A stretch of DNA of 64,000 nucleotides from assembly GCA_003956705.1 (NCBI GenBank), contig QZCP01000830.1, positions 62,001-126,000 on the forward strand, given 5' to 3'. Numbering within the stretch: position 1 is the first letter of the stretch; each line of letters opens with the position of its first letter. This document shows positions 36,394-49,849 of this stretch, piece by piece. Origin of the DNA: Brevipalpus yothersi. Lineage: Eukaryota > Arthropoda > Arachnida > Trombidiformes > Tenuipalpidae. The position numbers and the translations under genes were made by a program. The notes under the pieces are model-generated. The model saw nothing but the letters and a program-made list of their open reading frames with translations, ran no database searches and was not told the origin of the DNA.

Positions 36394-38009
36394 TCAATAA
36401 ACTGCTGATGGAAGGAGAATTTTCATCAAATGTTTCTCAGAGTCCATCGTTTCCATTTCTTTATCAGATGAGATCATTTTGTATCCAAGTTCATTGAAAA
36501 TAGTTCCACAGCTCTCTTGAACCTCCTTAATGACTGTGAGATTCAATGTTCGAGTCCATTTGAAGACAACTTCTTTGCTTATTCGCTTGATTGAGTATGG
36601 ATTAAGAGTTGAATTGGGTTTGATTTTGGCTTCCGTATTTTGTCGTAAAAATCTTTGGGCTCGCTTTGAGAGAGGAACTTGAAGCATATCGAAAAGTTTT
36701 GTCGTAACTGTTAACGGCTTAAGTGATAGATCTTCATGACGAACAGCCATCACACGATCACCATACTTATCATGTAATCTTTTATAGACTGGAATGTCTG
36801 ATTTCATCTCGGAACACATTGTATTTATATCACTACAGGTAGAATTGCTGCACCATGGAAGTTTTTGTCGAGAGTTGAGTATAGCTCGTGGATCTCTGAC
36901 CAAATAAATTACTTTCAAATCAATGGAACCATTTGATTTGTCCATCAACTTTTCAACTGTTCTTAAACTCAATCGAGTTGTTTTGATTACTCTGTAAGGA
37001 GCTCGAACACATGTGTCGGCAACATTTTTTGGATCAAAGCAAATTGGCCATCTTATATTGCACAAACTCCACAGGAAATGATTCCATTTGAATAGAAATC
37101 GATTTTCAACTTTTTTCGCCCATCGAAGATAATTTGATAATGGCATAAAGTCACATCGATAGATATTATTCAACAAATCGATCGCTTCATCATCATACTT
37201 ATCATCCAAATGTTTTTGAATTCCAGTATAATGGAAAGGCTCAAATGAATAGAAAGTTTTCCAATTTTGCTGCAAAAGATCACCAATGAACGATGATCCC
37301 GTTCTAAAGTATGTAGATATTAGCACGTACTTAATTTTACTGCTATCTTCAATCACTGGTATACCAAGCAGTGGATTGAAAGTCTGAAGAAGACTGCGAT
37401 AATTAATTCCAGAGAGAAAATTTTTGGTCTGATTGTGTTGAGATTTGAATGCTGACCACTTGTTGATAAAATACACTGGAGGAGCTTCATCGTCAGAGTC
37501 ATTGTGCAGTTTTTGATGACGATCAGAAATTTGTTTCAATATTTGTTGGACATACTGGAGTCGATCTGATTTCAAATCTCTATGGAAAGATCTACCCTCA
37601 AAACCAGGTATAATATTAGTCTCTGAACCTGTAAATGATGGAGGGAAAAGAGAGAGAATGATAAGGAAGACAGATTATTCCATGTCCAAAAATACATTCA
37701 CTCATTATAGAGGAAGAAATACATTGAGCATCATCAACAGGTTTGATGATAGGATTCATCAACCCTGCTGCATGCATGAAGCGATTCACTTTCACTTTCA
37801 TGTTTCAGGAAGTCATTTTTCCAGGAGAAGATATAACAATTGGTCATTAAACTTACTATGGAAGAATACAAATACTCACTTTTTCTACTGGACAGTATTC
37901 TTCGATCTCGAGAATCATTGCTCAATACGGTTTGTAAAATAATCAGACAAGTTCCGAGGAAGCATGTGATGATTAGAATGAAAATTTGATAACGGTGTAA
38001 GATGACCAT
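36394..38009 (-). CDS. Golgi carbohydrate sulfotransferase (CHST family)
   Basis: Transfers sulfate from PAPS to a glycan in the Golgi. Predicted 454 aa. Exon 1 is 37880-38009 and exon 2 is 36394-37628; the AGAAAAA|GTGAGT donor (phase 1) joins CAG|GTTCAG. A type II signal anchor (YQIFILIITCFLGTCLIIL) is at about 7-25. The 5'-phosphosulfate loop reads TYFRTGSSFIGDLL at about 150-165 and the 3'-phosphate loop YLVRDPRAILNSR at about 285-295. Paired Cys and several NxS/T sites suit a luminal domain. The motifs match the GlcNAc/Gal 6-O-sulfotransferase branch (CHST1-7 type) rather than heparan N- or 2-O-sulfotransferases; the acceptor cannot be read from sequence. An in-frame ATG at 38093 is an alternative start that would place the anchor further inside. 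Confidence 0.88.
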
Positions 38010-39190
38010 TGTGATTATATTCCATTGAATGATAAGAATGGACGAAGATGATGAGCATAATTTGGGAAGAGTAATCAATGAGAAGAGTATCAAAATATTG
38101 GCTTAGATTAATTTTCACACTACTTCAATGGATACCAAAGTAATTAGGTCAGTTCAAATGGTGTTTCGAACGGTACTTGATAGCTGATTCAGGGAGTGTG
38201 ATTCATCGCTATTTTTAACCGGGAATCATATCTCCTAAATTAACGGAAAGTTATAAAACATCATTTGAAAATGATGTGTGTACACAAAAATTTACAAAAG
38301 AGACAGGATCACATTTTCACCAAAGACACATTAAACAATCAATAACAAGCATAAAACTTTGTTACATGAACCAGGAAAATTGGAAAACATATTAGATAAT
38401 GATATTCATAAAATTTGAAGAAGAGAGAGAGAAGATGGCACGTTAAAAGAAGTGAAGATTCATAAACACGATTGTAAAAGAGGGAGAGAGAACATCGAAG
38501 TTGTTCAGCAGTAGTTAAGGCAAATCAAGTTCTGAAGTTCTAAGGTTCTGAGTATGAAGTAGATTGAGAGAGATTGGATCAAGAAGAGCGTGTCCAGTAG
38601 AAAAGTAGAAAATATTTTTCATCATCATTATACAACACACAAAATATTCATAACAAGACAGTGAAAGAAGAGAAGAGAATAAAAAATTTTTTTTGTATGG
38701 CTTCTATGTGAATGATTCTGATTCATGCTGGAAGGCAAAGAAAAAAGTTGCCTCATACCGTTATGTGTGTGAATTGCGTATATACAAATAGAAAATTGTA
38801 TACACACATTTCAATGATAATAATACGATTTCAATTTGAATGGACATTATTCTATTCTTTCTTTCCGTATATTTTTCGATGAAAAAAATGGAAAAATAAA
38901 CAACAGAATTTTCTCTCTCTCTTTCTACTTCAAATGTCCATCTCATGATGCAATGATGATGATCAGTTTGAGATGAAACATTGCCATCATCACCCGATTC
39001 ACATTAGCTCATCATGATACAGCATACCATTGATGATGAATATATTTAAATGAGAATGAGAAGGAAGCAATCATCTCATTTGATTACCATTTCTCACATC
39101 CTGTCATCGTCCGAGGAAGAGAGAGAGAGAGAGAGAGAAAGAAAGAGAGTGAATATATATAAAAAAAGGCTGAAAAATCAGCGAAGCAGT

Positions 39191-39253
<63 letters not shown>

Positions 39254-39776
39254 GTAAACATAAAGTCACACGGTTTCTCTCTCTCTCTCTCTTTTACTCT
39301 TCTCTCATCACTTTTCTCTCACTTTTTTTGAAAGCAGCATGATATGAATTGCCATGAATTACACATATACACCAGAATACGATATAATATCATAATATCA
39401 TCAGAATACATGTGAAATGTTTTCATGTTGTATGCAATACATAGATAGCCGAAGCAAAGTGATTTCATTTGGTCATTAACATCATCATCATTATTATTAT
39501 TATTATTATTATTATAATTGTTTTTTTTGTTATTACATGTGACTCTGTGTGTAGGTGCGTGTTTGTGTCAATTGGCTTAATGTGATCGAATTGAATTAAT
39601 GATTATTTTACTTTGATGGTGCTTTGTGTGGAGCTGATCTGATTAATATTATTATTATTGTTTTACATGTGAAGAAAGTGAGTGAGTGAGAGAGAAAGAA
39701 AATAAATAAATATCGATTCTCATCTTGTTATTATTGGTGGTGGTGGTTCTTGTTGTTGTTATTGTTAAACGAAAAG
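38010..39776. other. Gene-free stretch upstream of the RasGAP gene
   Basis: Carries GA tracts at 39120-39138 and 39197-39250, a CT run at 39277-39291 and an ATT run at 39491-39516. It must include the 5' region of RASA1, but no promoter motif is distinct. Confidence 0.5.
39197..39250. repeat. GA microsatellite
   Basis: About 27 GA units, about 530 bp upstream of the RasGAP start codon. Confidence 0.95.
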
Positions 39777-42700
39777 ATGATGATGATGATGATTGGTATG
39801 AAGGGTGAACAAGATGATTCATTTGATCCATTTGGTGATGTTGATGAAGTGGATCAAGAAAGAGGTGATATGTCAGCTTGTGCACCACCAGAATCCAAGT
39901 AAGTTTATGTTGCATATACGCTTTATATTCCCTTATTTCCCTTATTGATACTGAACACCATTATCATTTCAAGTGTATCATCATCGTGTAGAACTTTTTC
40001 ACTTCATTTATTGTTAATTTGTGTGGCTAATCAATATTTTGTGTACTCTCTCTGTTTAGATGGCTTCATCGTCGATTAGATCGTCAAGAAGCGGAAACAT
40101 TATTACAACAATCAAGTGGACGTTTAGGCAGTTATTTAGTGAGAGAAAGTAAAAAAGGACTTTATGTACTGTCTTTTCTGGGTGAATCTGGTATCAATCA
40201 TTTTCAAATTAAATCACTATTTGGTGCTTACTATATTGGTGGTAGACAATTTCCTTCATTGCGACATCTTATCGGTTTTTATACAAGTTTCTGTGATCTA
40301 CTCAAACGAGAAAGACTTCTTTATCCGGTTCCACCCAAAGAGGTAAGAGTTTCTTATTATCTTTCTATTATTTCATAATCATTTATATCTATTGTGAAAA
40401 ATTAACACAGCACAAGAATGTACTACATCTTGATAGTATTATGCATTGTTCATTATTATTTTCTCTCTTTCTCTCTGTGCTGTGTGTGAAAGAATTCTCT
40501 GCCTTTCATTGATAAATTTTTGTACTAGTAGTAGTTGTAGTAGTAGAAGTGCACACTTGAATGAAAAAAAAGAAGAATCTACACTACAATAATAATAATT
40601 ACTTTTGCTATCTCTATTATTATCGTTATTATTAGCCCGTAAGAAAGCGGAAGCGAGTGATTGCAGTTCTTCCATACACCAAGTTGCCAGAGACAGATGA
40701 ATTGAGGTAAGAATATTGTTGTTGTCGGTGAGAAAAAAAAATCATTACAACTAACTGTCATATCTTATTTATCAAATCATCCTCCACTACTTCTTTCTAT
40801 CTCTATCTTCCTCTTTTTCACTCTCTGTTGTGTGAATATAAATATAATATATCAATTGACACTATTACATCGTTCTTCCTCATTACTAGTTTTGTTCGAG
40901 GAGATGTTTTTGTTGTCCACAATGATCTCGGTGATGGCTGGCTTTGGTGTACATCCGAGCGAACTCAAGAGAGTGGATTGATCTTCAAGGAACTTGTCGA
41001 AGAATATGTAAGCATAAGCATACCACACCATGTGTACTAGCGAAACACTTTTTTCGCTTCTTCTTCTTCTTCTTCTTCTATCTCATCCATACTTGACTCC
41101 TCCATATTATAGCTCCACTGTAACTTGTAAGCTTTGTAAGATCTTTCTTTTCCCAACTTCCTGTCAGAAGAGAGAGAGAGAGAGAGAGAGAGAAAAAGAT
41201 ACTGTGTGAGATCTACCATGTCTTTGTTTCATCAATGAGAGACTTTCTTTGCATATTTTTTGGGAAAAATTTTTTTCTCTCTTTTTTCAACTTCTTCTGG
41301 TGATAGAATTTTTTTCTTCTTTTTCTTCTACAACTTTCTCTCTCTCTCTCTCTCTTTCAATTTTTTCTTCATTGCCAAACTTCTTTCAGTGTCTCATATC
41401 TTATCTATTTCCGGTGATATCCTGAACAGTTTTTTCTCTCTCTCACACTCACTCAAAGATTCCATTCCATCTTCACACATGCTTGACATATTGGCTTACC
41501 CCACTGTTTCCGCTCTTTCTTCTTCTATTCGTTGACCGTTGAGAGAGAGAAAGAGATAGAGGGAAAGAGAGAGAGAGAGAGAAAAAAGTGTCTAACCAGT
41601 TCATCTGCTAACAAAAATTTGTGCATTCCACAAATATTATTATCAGAGTTTTTAGTGATGAGAAGAGGCTTTTACTGATTGGATGTTTTGTGAGGAACGA
41701 TCACCATAGATATAGAATTTCATTATTTCCACTATCTATCATTCCGCATATGATCAAATTTCTGAGATTCTTCTCTCTCATTTTCTATCTTTATTTCATT
41801 TTAATGAGATCACATGTCTTCATTTGTGCTCTTTCCTTCTCTTAGCTTTTTAATGAATTACTCATTCAATTCGAGATTTGATTCTGATTTTAATGGATGT
41901 GTGAACCTATGAAAGAATTTAATCATCATTCAGCTATGTTTGTGAGCCTATGTTTAACTCAATCATTTTTATCTCAGAGAGAAATTCGGCCTGATCCGAA
42001 TGACATTTATCCGTGGTTTCATGGATCAATTACTAAAGAAGAAGCTGTTGACCGGCTTCGAAAAAGTAAGTTTCCATCTTCAAAGTTGTTCATTACCTTC
42101 TCAATAACTTTTTTCTTCTCTTCTTTCCTACTCATCAGTGGGCTCTGGCAGTTTCTTAGTGAAACGTAGTGACAGTTCTCCTAGCCATTATTCACTTCTC
42201 TTCCACATGAACAACACAATTCACCGATTTCGTATTGAGAAGCGCGATTCAAAATACGTTATGGGTGGTCGATGTTTTGATACTCTAGAAGACATAATCA
42301 TATTGTATCGATCGGAACAAATAATAGCTGGCTACAGACTTGGAGATCCTGTTCTCAAAACACCACCGGAAGTCATTGATCATTCAAGAAGACAGCTAGA
42401 AATAAGCCAAAAATCTGACGATGTTTATGTGACTCTACGAGAAAGTCGTGAAATGGCCAAAAAGAATAGGAGTGTTCGAATGCGGGGATACTTGTGTAAG
42501 CGAAGTGAGTAGAATTCATTTTCAAGGATTCCATTTTCCATTTGTTAGCATGCATCTTGACAGTCAATCAATAGCCACCTGCTTCCACATTTATTGAGCT
42601 GAAATTCAGGCAAATTTCTTTCGAACGAAATCATTATGATGTTGAAAAGTTTGTTACTTATTACTTACTTATTTGACAAAAATTGGTGAGACAATTTCAT

Positions 42701-45549
42701 TAGTTAAAGTAAGAGCAATTTTCATTCTGATACTGGCATAATGTTACAGATGAGTTCTATTCATTTTGTTCGAGAAAAAGGTAATTAAGCTATTCGAACT
42801 ATAATTGACACCTTTTAATTGTGATATCTGAGATAATCAATTCTATCAATTAACTAGAAAAATGATTGCTTCTGCTCTCTTGCTATTGATGATCACTCTC
42901 TCATGATGATCATTTAGCATGCACGATTATAAAGTGTTGAAAGATTCACTTTTCAAGTTTTTGAAGCGAAAAATTTCGATTATCTCGATTAAGATATCTT
43001 ATAACAAACAGTCTGGTTGGTGAATGAAACTTCCACATATGCTCAGATTAGCTCATCTGATAGGCTTTCTCTGTAAAGTGTTTAGTCATAATTCATTGAT
43101 GGTCTTGATCATTATCCACAAAATATGCTCTGTAATGTATTCACACTGTTAAACTCTGCATCAACATTTGATATTACTAATGGTTACTTTTTTCTTTTCC
43201 TTGTGAAGGTCAAAAAAGCAAAAAGTGGAAAAACTATTATTTTGTTTTGGACTCAAAAGAAAAACATCTATATTATTATGAAAACGATCGTAGAACAAAA
43301 CCCAAAGGTCTTGTCGATCTGAGTTATAGTTTTTTATACCTAGTGCATGACACTCTTTTCGAGAGACCTAATTGTTTTCAACTCGTCGAAAGGCCTTTAC
43401 CGTGCTTGAGTACTGAGTACTATATGTGTTCATCTTCCTATGATATTCTCCAAGTAAGTGGACGATATTTGAAATTCTACTTGAACCGTTACTAATCCTA
43501 ATCGTAACATTTTTCATCCCAATGATCCGGACAGGAATGGGTTCAAGCCATTAAACCTTTCTGTGTTCAACAACTTCAGCGCAGCCAAGTTTTGTCCTCA
43601 AGCGCTACTGAAGTACGTACCTTATTCGTTTCACTTTTGGAAGCTCATCGTTTACCTGTAAAGCTAGTCCCACATCCGTTTTGTATCATATCTCTCAATC
43701 AAGTTAAAGTTTGCCGTACTCAAGTTAAGTGTCCACCAGATCCCATTTGGGAAGAAGATTTTATTCTTGAAGATATACCATGCGATGTGAGCTCATTTTC
43801 CATTACCCTGTTCAACAAGGGTAAAAGATCAAAAGACATTGAAGTTGCTGAAATGACATTGGAATTCAATAAGTTGAATAGTGGTGTTGAAATTGAAGAC
43901 TGGTTCCCATTAAATGGAATTTGTTCTCCAATGACCAATGAATGGGGAGCTCTGAGAGTGCGACTTCGTTATGTGCATGAGCTCATAATGCCTCTACACG
44001 AATATAATGCCTTGAAAGAATTGATAATGGACAGTGATTTAGAAGTGATAAGTGTTCTAGAAGAATTTTGTCATCGAGATCGAGCTCCATTGGCAAATGC
44101 CTTGTTACGTATATTTAAACACGAGAGTAGGGAAGCAACTTTATTGAAAGCAATGATCGAAAGGGAAATAAAGCGTGAAAACGAAACGTCAACCCTTTTC
44201 CGGATGAATTCACTTACCACAACTCTCATGGATCAATACATGAGAACAACGTGCCATCAATTTCTCATGAAAGCCTTGAGAGAGCCTCTACAACGAGTGC
44301 TGGAAACTCGTCAATCATGTGAACTTAATCCTAGTCGTTTAGACAGTTTGGTAGAAGCATGTGCCAATGCGGAGCATCTTCTTACTCTTTTAGATGAAAT
44401 TGTTGATTTTATTTTCCAATCTGTCGATCATTGTCCACCATCTTTAAGATATATATGCGGATGCTTACAAAAAGCAGTGGCCAACAAATGGCCTAATGAT
44501 CACTATGTGAAAATAAGAGCAGTTGGGTAGGTGTTAATTTTTTTCTCTCTGAATGTTTTTTCCATCTCATCCCTTTTATTTATTCCATAGGAGCTTTATC
44601 TTCCTTCGACTCATATGCCCGGCTATTCTAAATCCTCGAGTATTTAATCTTATTAATGGTTAGTATGGCATACACGTGTGTACTTGAAAGGCGTTAAAGC
44701 TCACTTTTTTCAATCTCTTCTTACAGAAACTCCTTCTGAAACAGCAGCGAGAAGTTTGATTCTCATTGCAAAGTCTTTGCAAAACTTAGCCAACTTGATC
44801 GAATTTGGAGTCAAGGTAAAATCTGCTAACTCAGAGAACTTTCTTTCTCTCTCTCAATTGCTCTCGATACATTTGTCTGTGACGTTAATCTTTATAATCT
44901 AAATGCTAATTTCCCATAAAATCATGTTCTTCTCTCTTTTCCGTCCCTTAATCTAACTCTTCACACGCTCACAATCTTTGCCATATCTCACTATACTACT
45001 AATGGTAGCATATTGTTCACTCTGATCCACGTTGTGGCGAGGCTATAATAGCCCCAGCCAAGAGGGTTTGTATTTGAATTATCCCCCAATGCACCAGATT
45101 GAGTTCGATTTTGTTTGGTTTCTGATTATCGCCCGTTTTAATTTTATGGATTCAACAATCATCTCATCTTCAATTTCTTGTTTATTTGTCCAAAATTATA
45201 GGAACCATGGATGGAGATTGTGAATCCTTTCATATTGAAAAACAAAGCTCGTATGATCAAGTTTCTCAATGAACTTTCTAACGTACAAGAATGTCCAGAA
45301 CCTGAGGATATTCCTCGTGGAGATGCATCTCGAGAACTAGCTACGGTACATTCGATATGTGAACTCTATAAACAAGAAATTCATAGTCTCAGTCATAATA
45401 GGGTAAGTTTAATTAATGTCAAACTTCACTGTCAGAATAATTACCAGGAAATTTTTTTTTCACAGCCCACTCTACGTAAATTGGTTGCCATTACTGATAT
45501 GCTCACAAAACACAAATTACACTATTCAGAAACGCATAATTTGAGCTGA
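39777..45549 (+). CDS. RASA1: Ras GTPase-activating protein (p120 RasGAP)
   Basis: Speeds GTP hydrolysis by Ras downstream of receptor tyrosine kinases. Predicted 908 aa in 12 exons: 39777-39898, 40060-40342, 40636-40706, 40890-41007, 41978-42065, 42139-42504, 43209-43453, 43535-44526, 44591-44658, 44727-44815, 45202-45402 and 45466-45549. Domain order: N-SH2 (WLHRRLDRQEAE, GSYLVRES), SH3 (VIAVLPYTKLPETDE...GDGWLW), C-SH2 (WFHGSITKEEA), PH (GYLCKRS...WKNYYFVLD), C2 (LFVSLLEAHRLPVK) and RasGAP. The arginine finger is in STLFRMNSL, and the FLRLICPAILNPR core is intact. In the C-SH2 the FLVR arginine is Lys (FLVKRSD). There is no long N-terminal extension as in vertebrates. The start is one of five consecutive ATGs. 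Confidence 0.95.
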
Positions 45550-47143
45550 TTTCAGGAGCTCTCACTTTTAAATATGACATCCGACTGGTGACCTTTCTCT
45601 CGCATTTTTTCCTCATTGGCGTGCACCAAATGAACATTGTTTTCAAATCTTGTTCCCATGATTTTCTGTGCAAGATCATAGCTTCATGCTGTTGAGGTGA
45701 AGAATCTTGCCATACAAGAGCGAGTTTACCATGCTCAAATTCTAGAGATTCCACTTTAAGTTTGCCTCTGCTCTACAAAATCTCCCATTTTTTGCAACTT
45801 AAATCTCATAATTCATCTCTCGTCCTAGTACAGGGCGTTGAATCTTTCTACATCAATATTTATGATTTTGACTTTTGATCACCGATTCTCCACGCTTATC
45901 CTATCATGATATAAAATATCTCTTCTCATAGATTGATTGATTGAGACCTCTATGTCAATTCAGCATATCATGAGAGAAAAATGACGATTTGCTCATAGCG
46001 AGTCTTCCTTCTTAGTCTTGGTAATCCAATGATGCAAAAATTTCAACACAGTTTCTGATAATAAGCAACATTTTAGCCAGAAAGTTTACTGAATTTTGAA
46101 AATTTCTCGTAGATTGATTCGAATCAATTGTTTTGGCATGATTTTTGGCTTAGATATATATTGGTATGTGAAGCGAACAGTGATGCAGGTGTTGTAAAAC
46201 TATTCTTTCCTTAATTTCTATTCTTATCAGAATATTTGAGAGGTACGTTAACTTCATTACGATTGAAGTGACTGAATTCTTGCAATGACCTGCTTTTCAT
46301 GACATTTCTATGATAACAATTTTATTGGCCACCTCTTCAACTAGCTTATTGTTCAAAAGTGGTTTCAGATTGATCCATTTTTTGAATTAAGAAAGCACAG
46401 AGTTATCAAAAAAAGTGTACACAGATTATGAGACTGTGTGAATTTATTTTCTAAAAGAATCTCTCTTCTCATTAAGAGTGCAAAAGTGCATAACCAAAAG
46501 AGAGTGGAACCCGGGCAATCTTATGGTAATTTTTTCCTGCATCATGTCGGGCGGAAAGGATCCTAGATTTACTGTGGATGTAGTTAATTGATAAGGCGAT
46601 TAGTTGATTTATCATTAATGAAAAGAGATCGTTTGGTTAGCGTTTAACAATCGGTTATCAATCGAACGGGTTTGATATGAGTGATCTGGGACCTCCCTGA
46701 TTGAGCCTGTAAACTGTCTTCGTTATTCATCAAGCTCTATCGATTCCCATAAAATACCAGTAAAGGTGGGTTTAAAGAATTTAGGTGAAGCCATCTCAAG
46801 AAGACTTTCAAGACAGAGCTGAAGCATCCACTTTAAATCTAGGAAAAACTAATATGAAGCTTGTTCGCCGAAATGACTTTTTTGAGGCCCAATCGAGAGA
46901 GTAAAACTCTGATTGAATGCGTCTGAAAGTTTTCCAGGTCGAATGGACGAGATAATCGATCCTTCGGATAAATAATCAAATGTGATTATGAAGATAGCCA
47001 GCTCTTGATATATTATGAGAACTTGCAAATCATCTTAATGCTGATCAGGTCCAACAGAATCTAACTTACAATCTAATCTTGTCAGTGGTTTTATTTTTCG
47101 ATTAGGGAAAGGATGGTACAAAATCGTGTTGCAAATAATGTAC
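45550..47143. other. Gene-free stretch between RASA1 and DYNC2LI1
   Basis: The two genes converge here. I see no coding sequence, clear repeat or RNA gene. Confidence 0.5.
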
Positions 47144-48440
47144 CTATCCATAAATTCTTTCTGCTTGCGGTCGAGGTCCATGATGAAATTTTCTCAGCTC
47201 CTGGAGAATGAAAATATTATGATAAATCATGAATGCAAACTCTACCACTCAATATCTTACCGTTCCTCGTTGCGAATATATGAGATCTATATCACGTTCT
47301 CTAAAATTTTCATCATCAACAGGATTATTGTGAGAGGGCTTTTTGATTTCGATCTGAGGCCAACGATTTTCTATAACACCTCTCAGAGTATCGATTGAAT
47401 CATCTCCAACATCTTCGAGAGTATCAGCGTCAAAGGGAATCCACAAAGGCTTTCGATGATCAGTACGAGGTTCACTTTTTTCCATTTCCATTTTAAAAGC
47501 CAGTGAACACAGAAGTGAACTAAATCTGTTCATAAGAACATCTTTCTTGGAGCTCATATAGATCATGCAAGCTCCAAGAGAGGCTGTTAGACACCTCAAG
47601 TATCGATTGATGAGTTTCCGTTCCTCTGAGTCCATCTCTTGGAATAAGTCGAATTTTGTGCCAGCGATTATCAGAGGGACTTTGAAAATTTGTGATTGAG
47701 CGTACTGATTTTTTCTTGATTTTTTTCTCGTTTGTTCATCCAATTCCTTGAGCGCTTCGGCGGAAAGGCTCTTGAGTAGGCCATCTATTCGTTTTTGAAT
47801 TGTTTTGATTAACATATCTGATAGAATGATCATTTCCTGGGGTCGAGAGAGATCCAAACTCAGAACAATTATCAAGTCTCTGATGGAAGGGAAAGATACC
47901 GTTATCTTCAAGTAAGTTTCACCATTCTGCGAACGTATTACTACCTCAGATTATCGCCTCTGATAGGTAAACTCAAAAGTTCTGTGAGCCCATATCCTTC
48001 TCCAAGCTCCCAAATATCACAAAGTTCTGCAAACTTGGATTGAATAACAAAAATAATAACTGTGAGCGTTATTTCAGAAAGCCGCTCTTACCGATTCATA
48101 TTTCTTGATCTTCGAGGTCGTGTAATATTGCAGTGCCAATGTTTCTTTGAGCTCCAAACGAGAACCAATGAATCGATAGATTAAACTAGTTTTACCCTGA
48201 AAATCTGTACATTTTAGCAAATTTATTCGCCACCAACAATTTTAAACGACTTACCGAGCCTCTATTGCCAATAAAGAGGATCGATGGCTTTCTCGGAAAA
48301 TGGGACTCGAATTCATCGTTCAACTCGCATGCTGTTGACCAAATATTCTTCCTGAGAACAATTTTGAAGAAGAAAATGAGAATTTGATTATTTAAGCTGC
48401 CGAAAATCAAAAAGTTTTTTCCTCACCTATTCTCCAGCAT
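47144..48440 (-). CDS. DYNC2LI1: Cytoplasmic dynein 2 light intermediate chain
   Basis: Subunit of the dynein-2 motor that drives retrograde intraflagellar transport in cilia. Predicted 326 aa (human about 350). Exons are 48427-48440 (14 nt coding), 48255-48351, 48092-48196, 47945-48033, 47261-47879 and 47144-47200. A P-loop (FIGNRGSGKTS) spans the exon 2/3 junction. It is followed by TLALQYYTTSKIKK, the WELGEGYGLTELLSLP segment, LDLSRPQEM and a guanine-base-like GTKFDLFQ motif, all aligned with the family. The exon 5 acceptor was set at TTCCATCAG because it preserves GDNLR-DLIIVL without a gap. The last exon is short and less certain. In arthropods this gene implies ciliated sensory neurons. 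Confidence 0.88.
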
Positions 48441-48868
48441 ATTTTGAGCTTAAATTTTTCTGCAACAGAAAATTCAATCTTTTTGTATATCGTATTCAGA
48501 ATGTTGTCATGGGAAACTGGCTATCGAATGATAGAATGATCCACTCTCCAGCAGAGTTTATGTGTGCACATGATGATCTGACCTCTTTATATTTCACAGA
48601 GCTTACACTGATACAATAGTCTCATCTTCTGCCATTCGATAGGATATATTCTAATAATTTCCAGCTAGCACTCCATCTCTCAACACTTGGATACCTGTCA
48701 CTGTCTTGCTGAGAAAATTTTCTAGAGGAATAAATTACCGCCGAGAGGATTGAAAAATTGGTTCCGCAAGCACGAAAAATTCGTAAACATTTTTAATCGA
48801 AAATATGTTATTAGATATCCGAGGCATTCAAAAAGAATGAATTCTAGGTACATTACGTGTAACAAATT

Positions 48869-48943
48869 GAGATACAGCTTTTTTCTAAAAGTCTGTCGAG
48901 TGAGCAGAAACAAGACAGAATTTTAGAAAAAAAACTGTATCTC
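48869..48943. repeat. Inverted repeat, 22-23 nt arms
   Basis: GAGATACAGCTTTTTTCTAAAA at 48869-48890 pairs with TTTTAGAAAAAAAACTGTATCTC at 48921-48943, with a 30 nt loop. It lies just before the lipase pseudogene and may be the ends of a small element or a hairpin. Confidence 0.75.
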
Positions 48944-48944
48944 A

Positions 48945-49670
48945 CGAAAAGTGATCAATAAATTATACAGTAAGCGAGTTGAAAAACAACTAAACCAGAA
49001 AGTAGGGTACAGTGTAATCATTGTTGATTGGCAAGGATGTGCAAACAGATATTTTTATCTAACAACCGTGGACACCCCTGTTGTTGGATTTTCTTATCCA
49101 ACAAAAGTGCTGTCCACGGAGGTGGCTGATGCTATAGTTGCTTATACACTTTATCAGATATCCGTTTTTCAATGTCCATCCAATGCGGATTCATCTGATT
49201 GGACACAGTCTAGGAGCCCATACATCAGTATTTGTTGGTGAAAGATACCGTAAAAGATTCCATGGAAATGGCAAGATAGCTCGCATCACGGGTTTGGATT
49301 CTGCAGGACCATATTTTTCCCACGATCGTGTCGAGAAACGATTAGATCCTAGTGACGCAGAATATGTTGAAGCAATCCACAGTGATTGTGTACGGCACAT
49401 ATCACTTTGGATTGCAATCGATGTGGGAGACGTCGATTTCTATCCAAATGGTTTGGAAAGCAGCCTGCATGCAGCTATGCTGGATCCAAATGCTGCTTGG
49501 ATCCAGCATAGCTACATGCAGGCTACTTCTGACATCCAATTGGATAGAAATCTACATTTCCTACATCGTCGTATAAGCATGTTTCAGCTATGAGAAATTC
49601 AAAAAAGGTTTATGCAGTGATTGTGGTAAAAATAATCATGAGTGTATGCCATTTGAATGTTAAAGAGGTA
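48945..49670 (+). pseudogene. Lipase (pancreatic-lipase family) pseudogene
   Basis: Resembles secreted lipases of the PNLIP family. The first frame has VIIVDWQGCA...TPVVGF (48951-49180). One base shift near 49165-49180 leads into the frame with the nucleophile elbow HLIGHSLGAHTS, the catalytic Asp segment ITGLDSAGPYF and VGDVDFYPNG. From 49497 the frame reads through an inverted copy of the preceding 70 nt. The expected tail (YEKFKKGLCSDCGKNN...) then appears in another frame at about 49590-49665. The N-terminal exons and the catalytic His region are missing. A recent pseudogene is the best reading. A genuine intron at the frame break is less likely, because the sequence there is continuous with the protein. 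Confidence 0.78.
49419..49568. repeat. Imperfect palindrome made of a duplicated, inverted lipase exon segment
   Basis: The arms 49419-49489 and 49497-49568 are inverted copies of each other with about a dozen differences, separated by 7 nt (ATGCTGC). The inner 25 nt or so are nearly perfect. The reverse arm, read on the minus strand, gives VGNVDFYPIG, a lipase motif, so the arm came from a second lipase sequence or allele and not from simple slippage. Confidence 0.85.
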
Positions 49671-49849
49671 GGAGAAGTTATGAAATTTTCCACTGACTTG
49701 TTGCTTTAAATGTTAGTGATGAGGGCAAAGTGAAAAAGAGAGAGACTGCGAGACGGAGAAAAGATTGGCTCTTCTTGAAAGATGAAGAGTACTGTTGATG
49801 GTGGAGAGAGAGGGAGAGATAAATGATGGTAAATCAAATGTGTGTTCAT

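Noticed and set aside
42138..42512. Start codon inside the C-SH2 of the RasGAP
   Set aside because: The ATG is formed across an exon junction (A|TG GGC) and is internal to the spliced protein.
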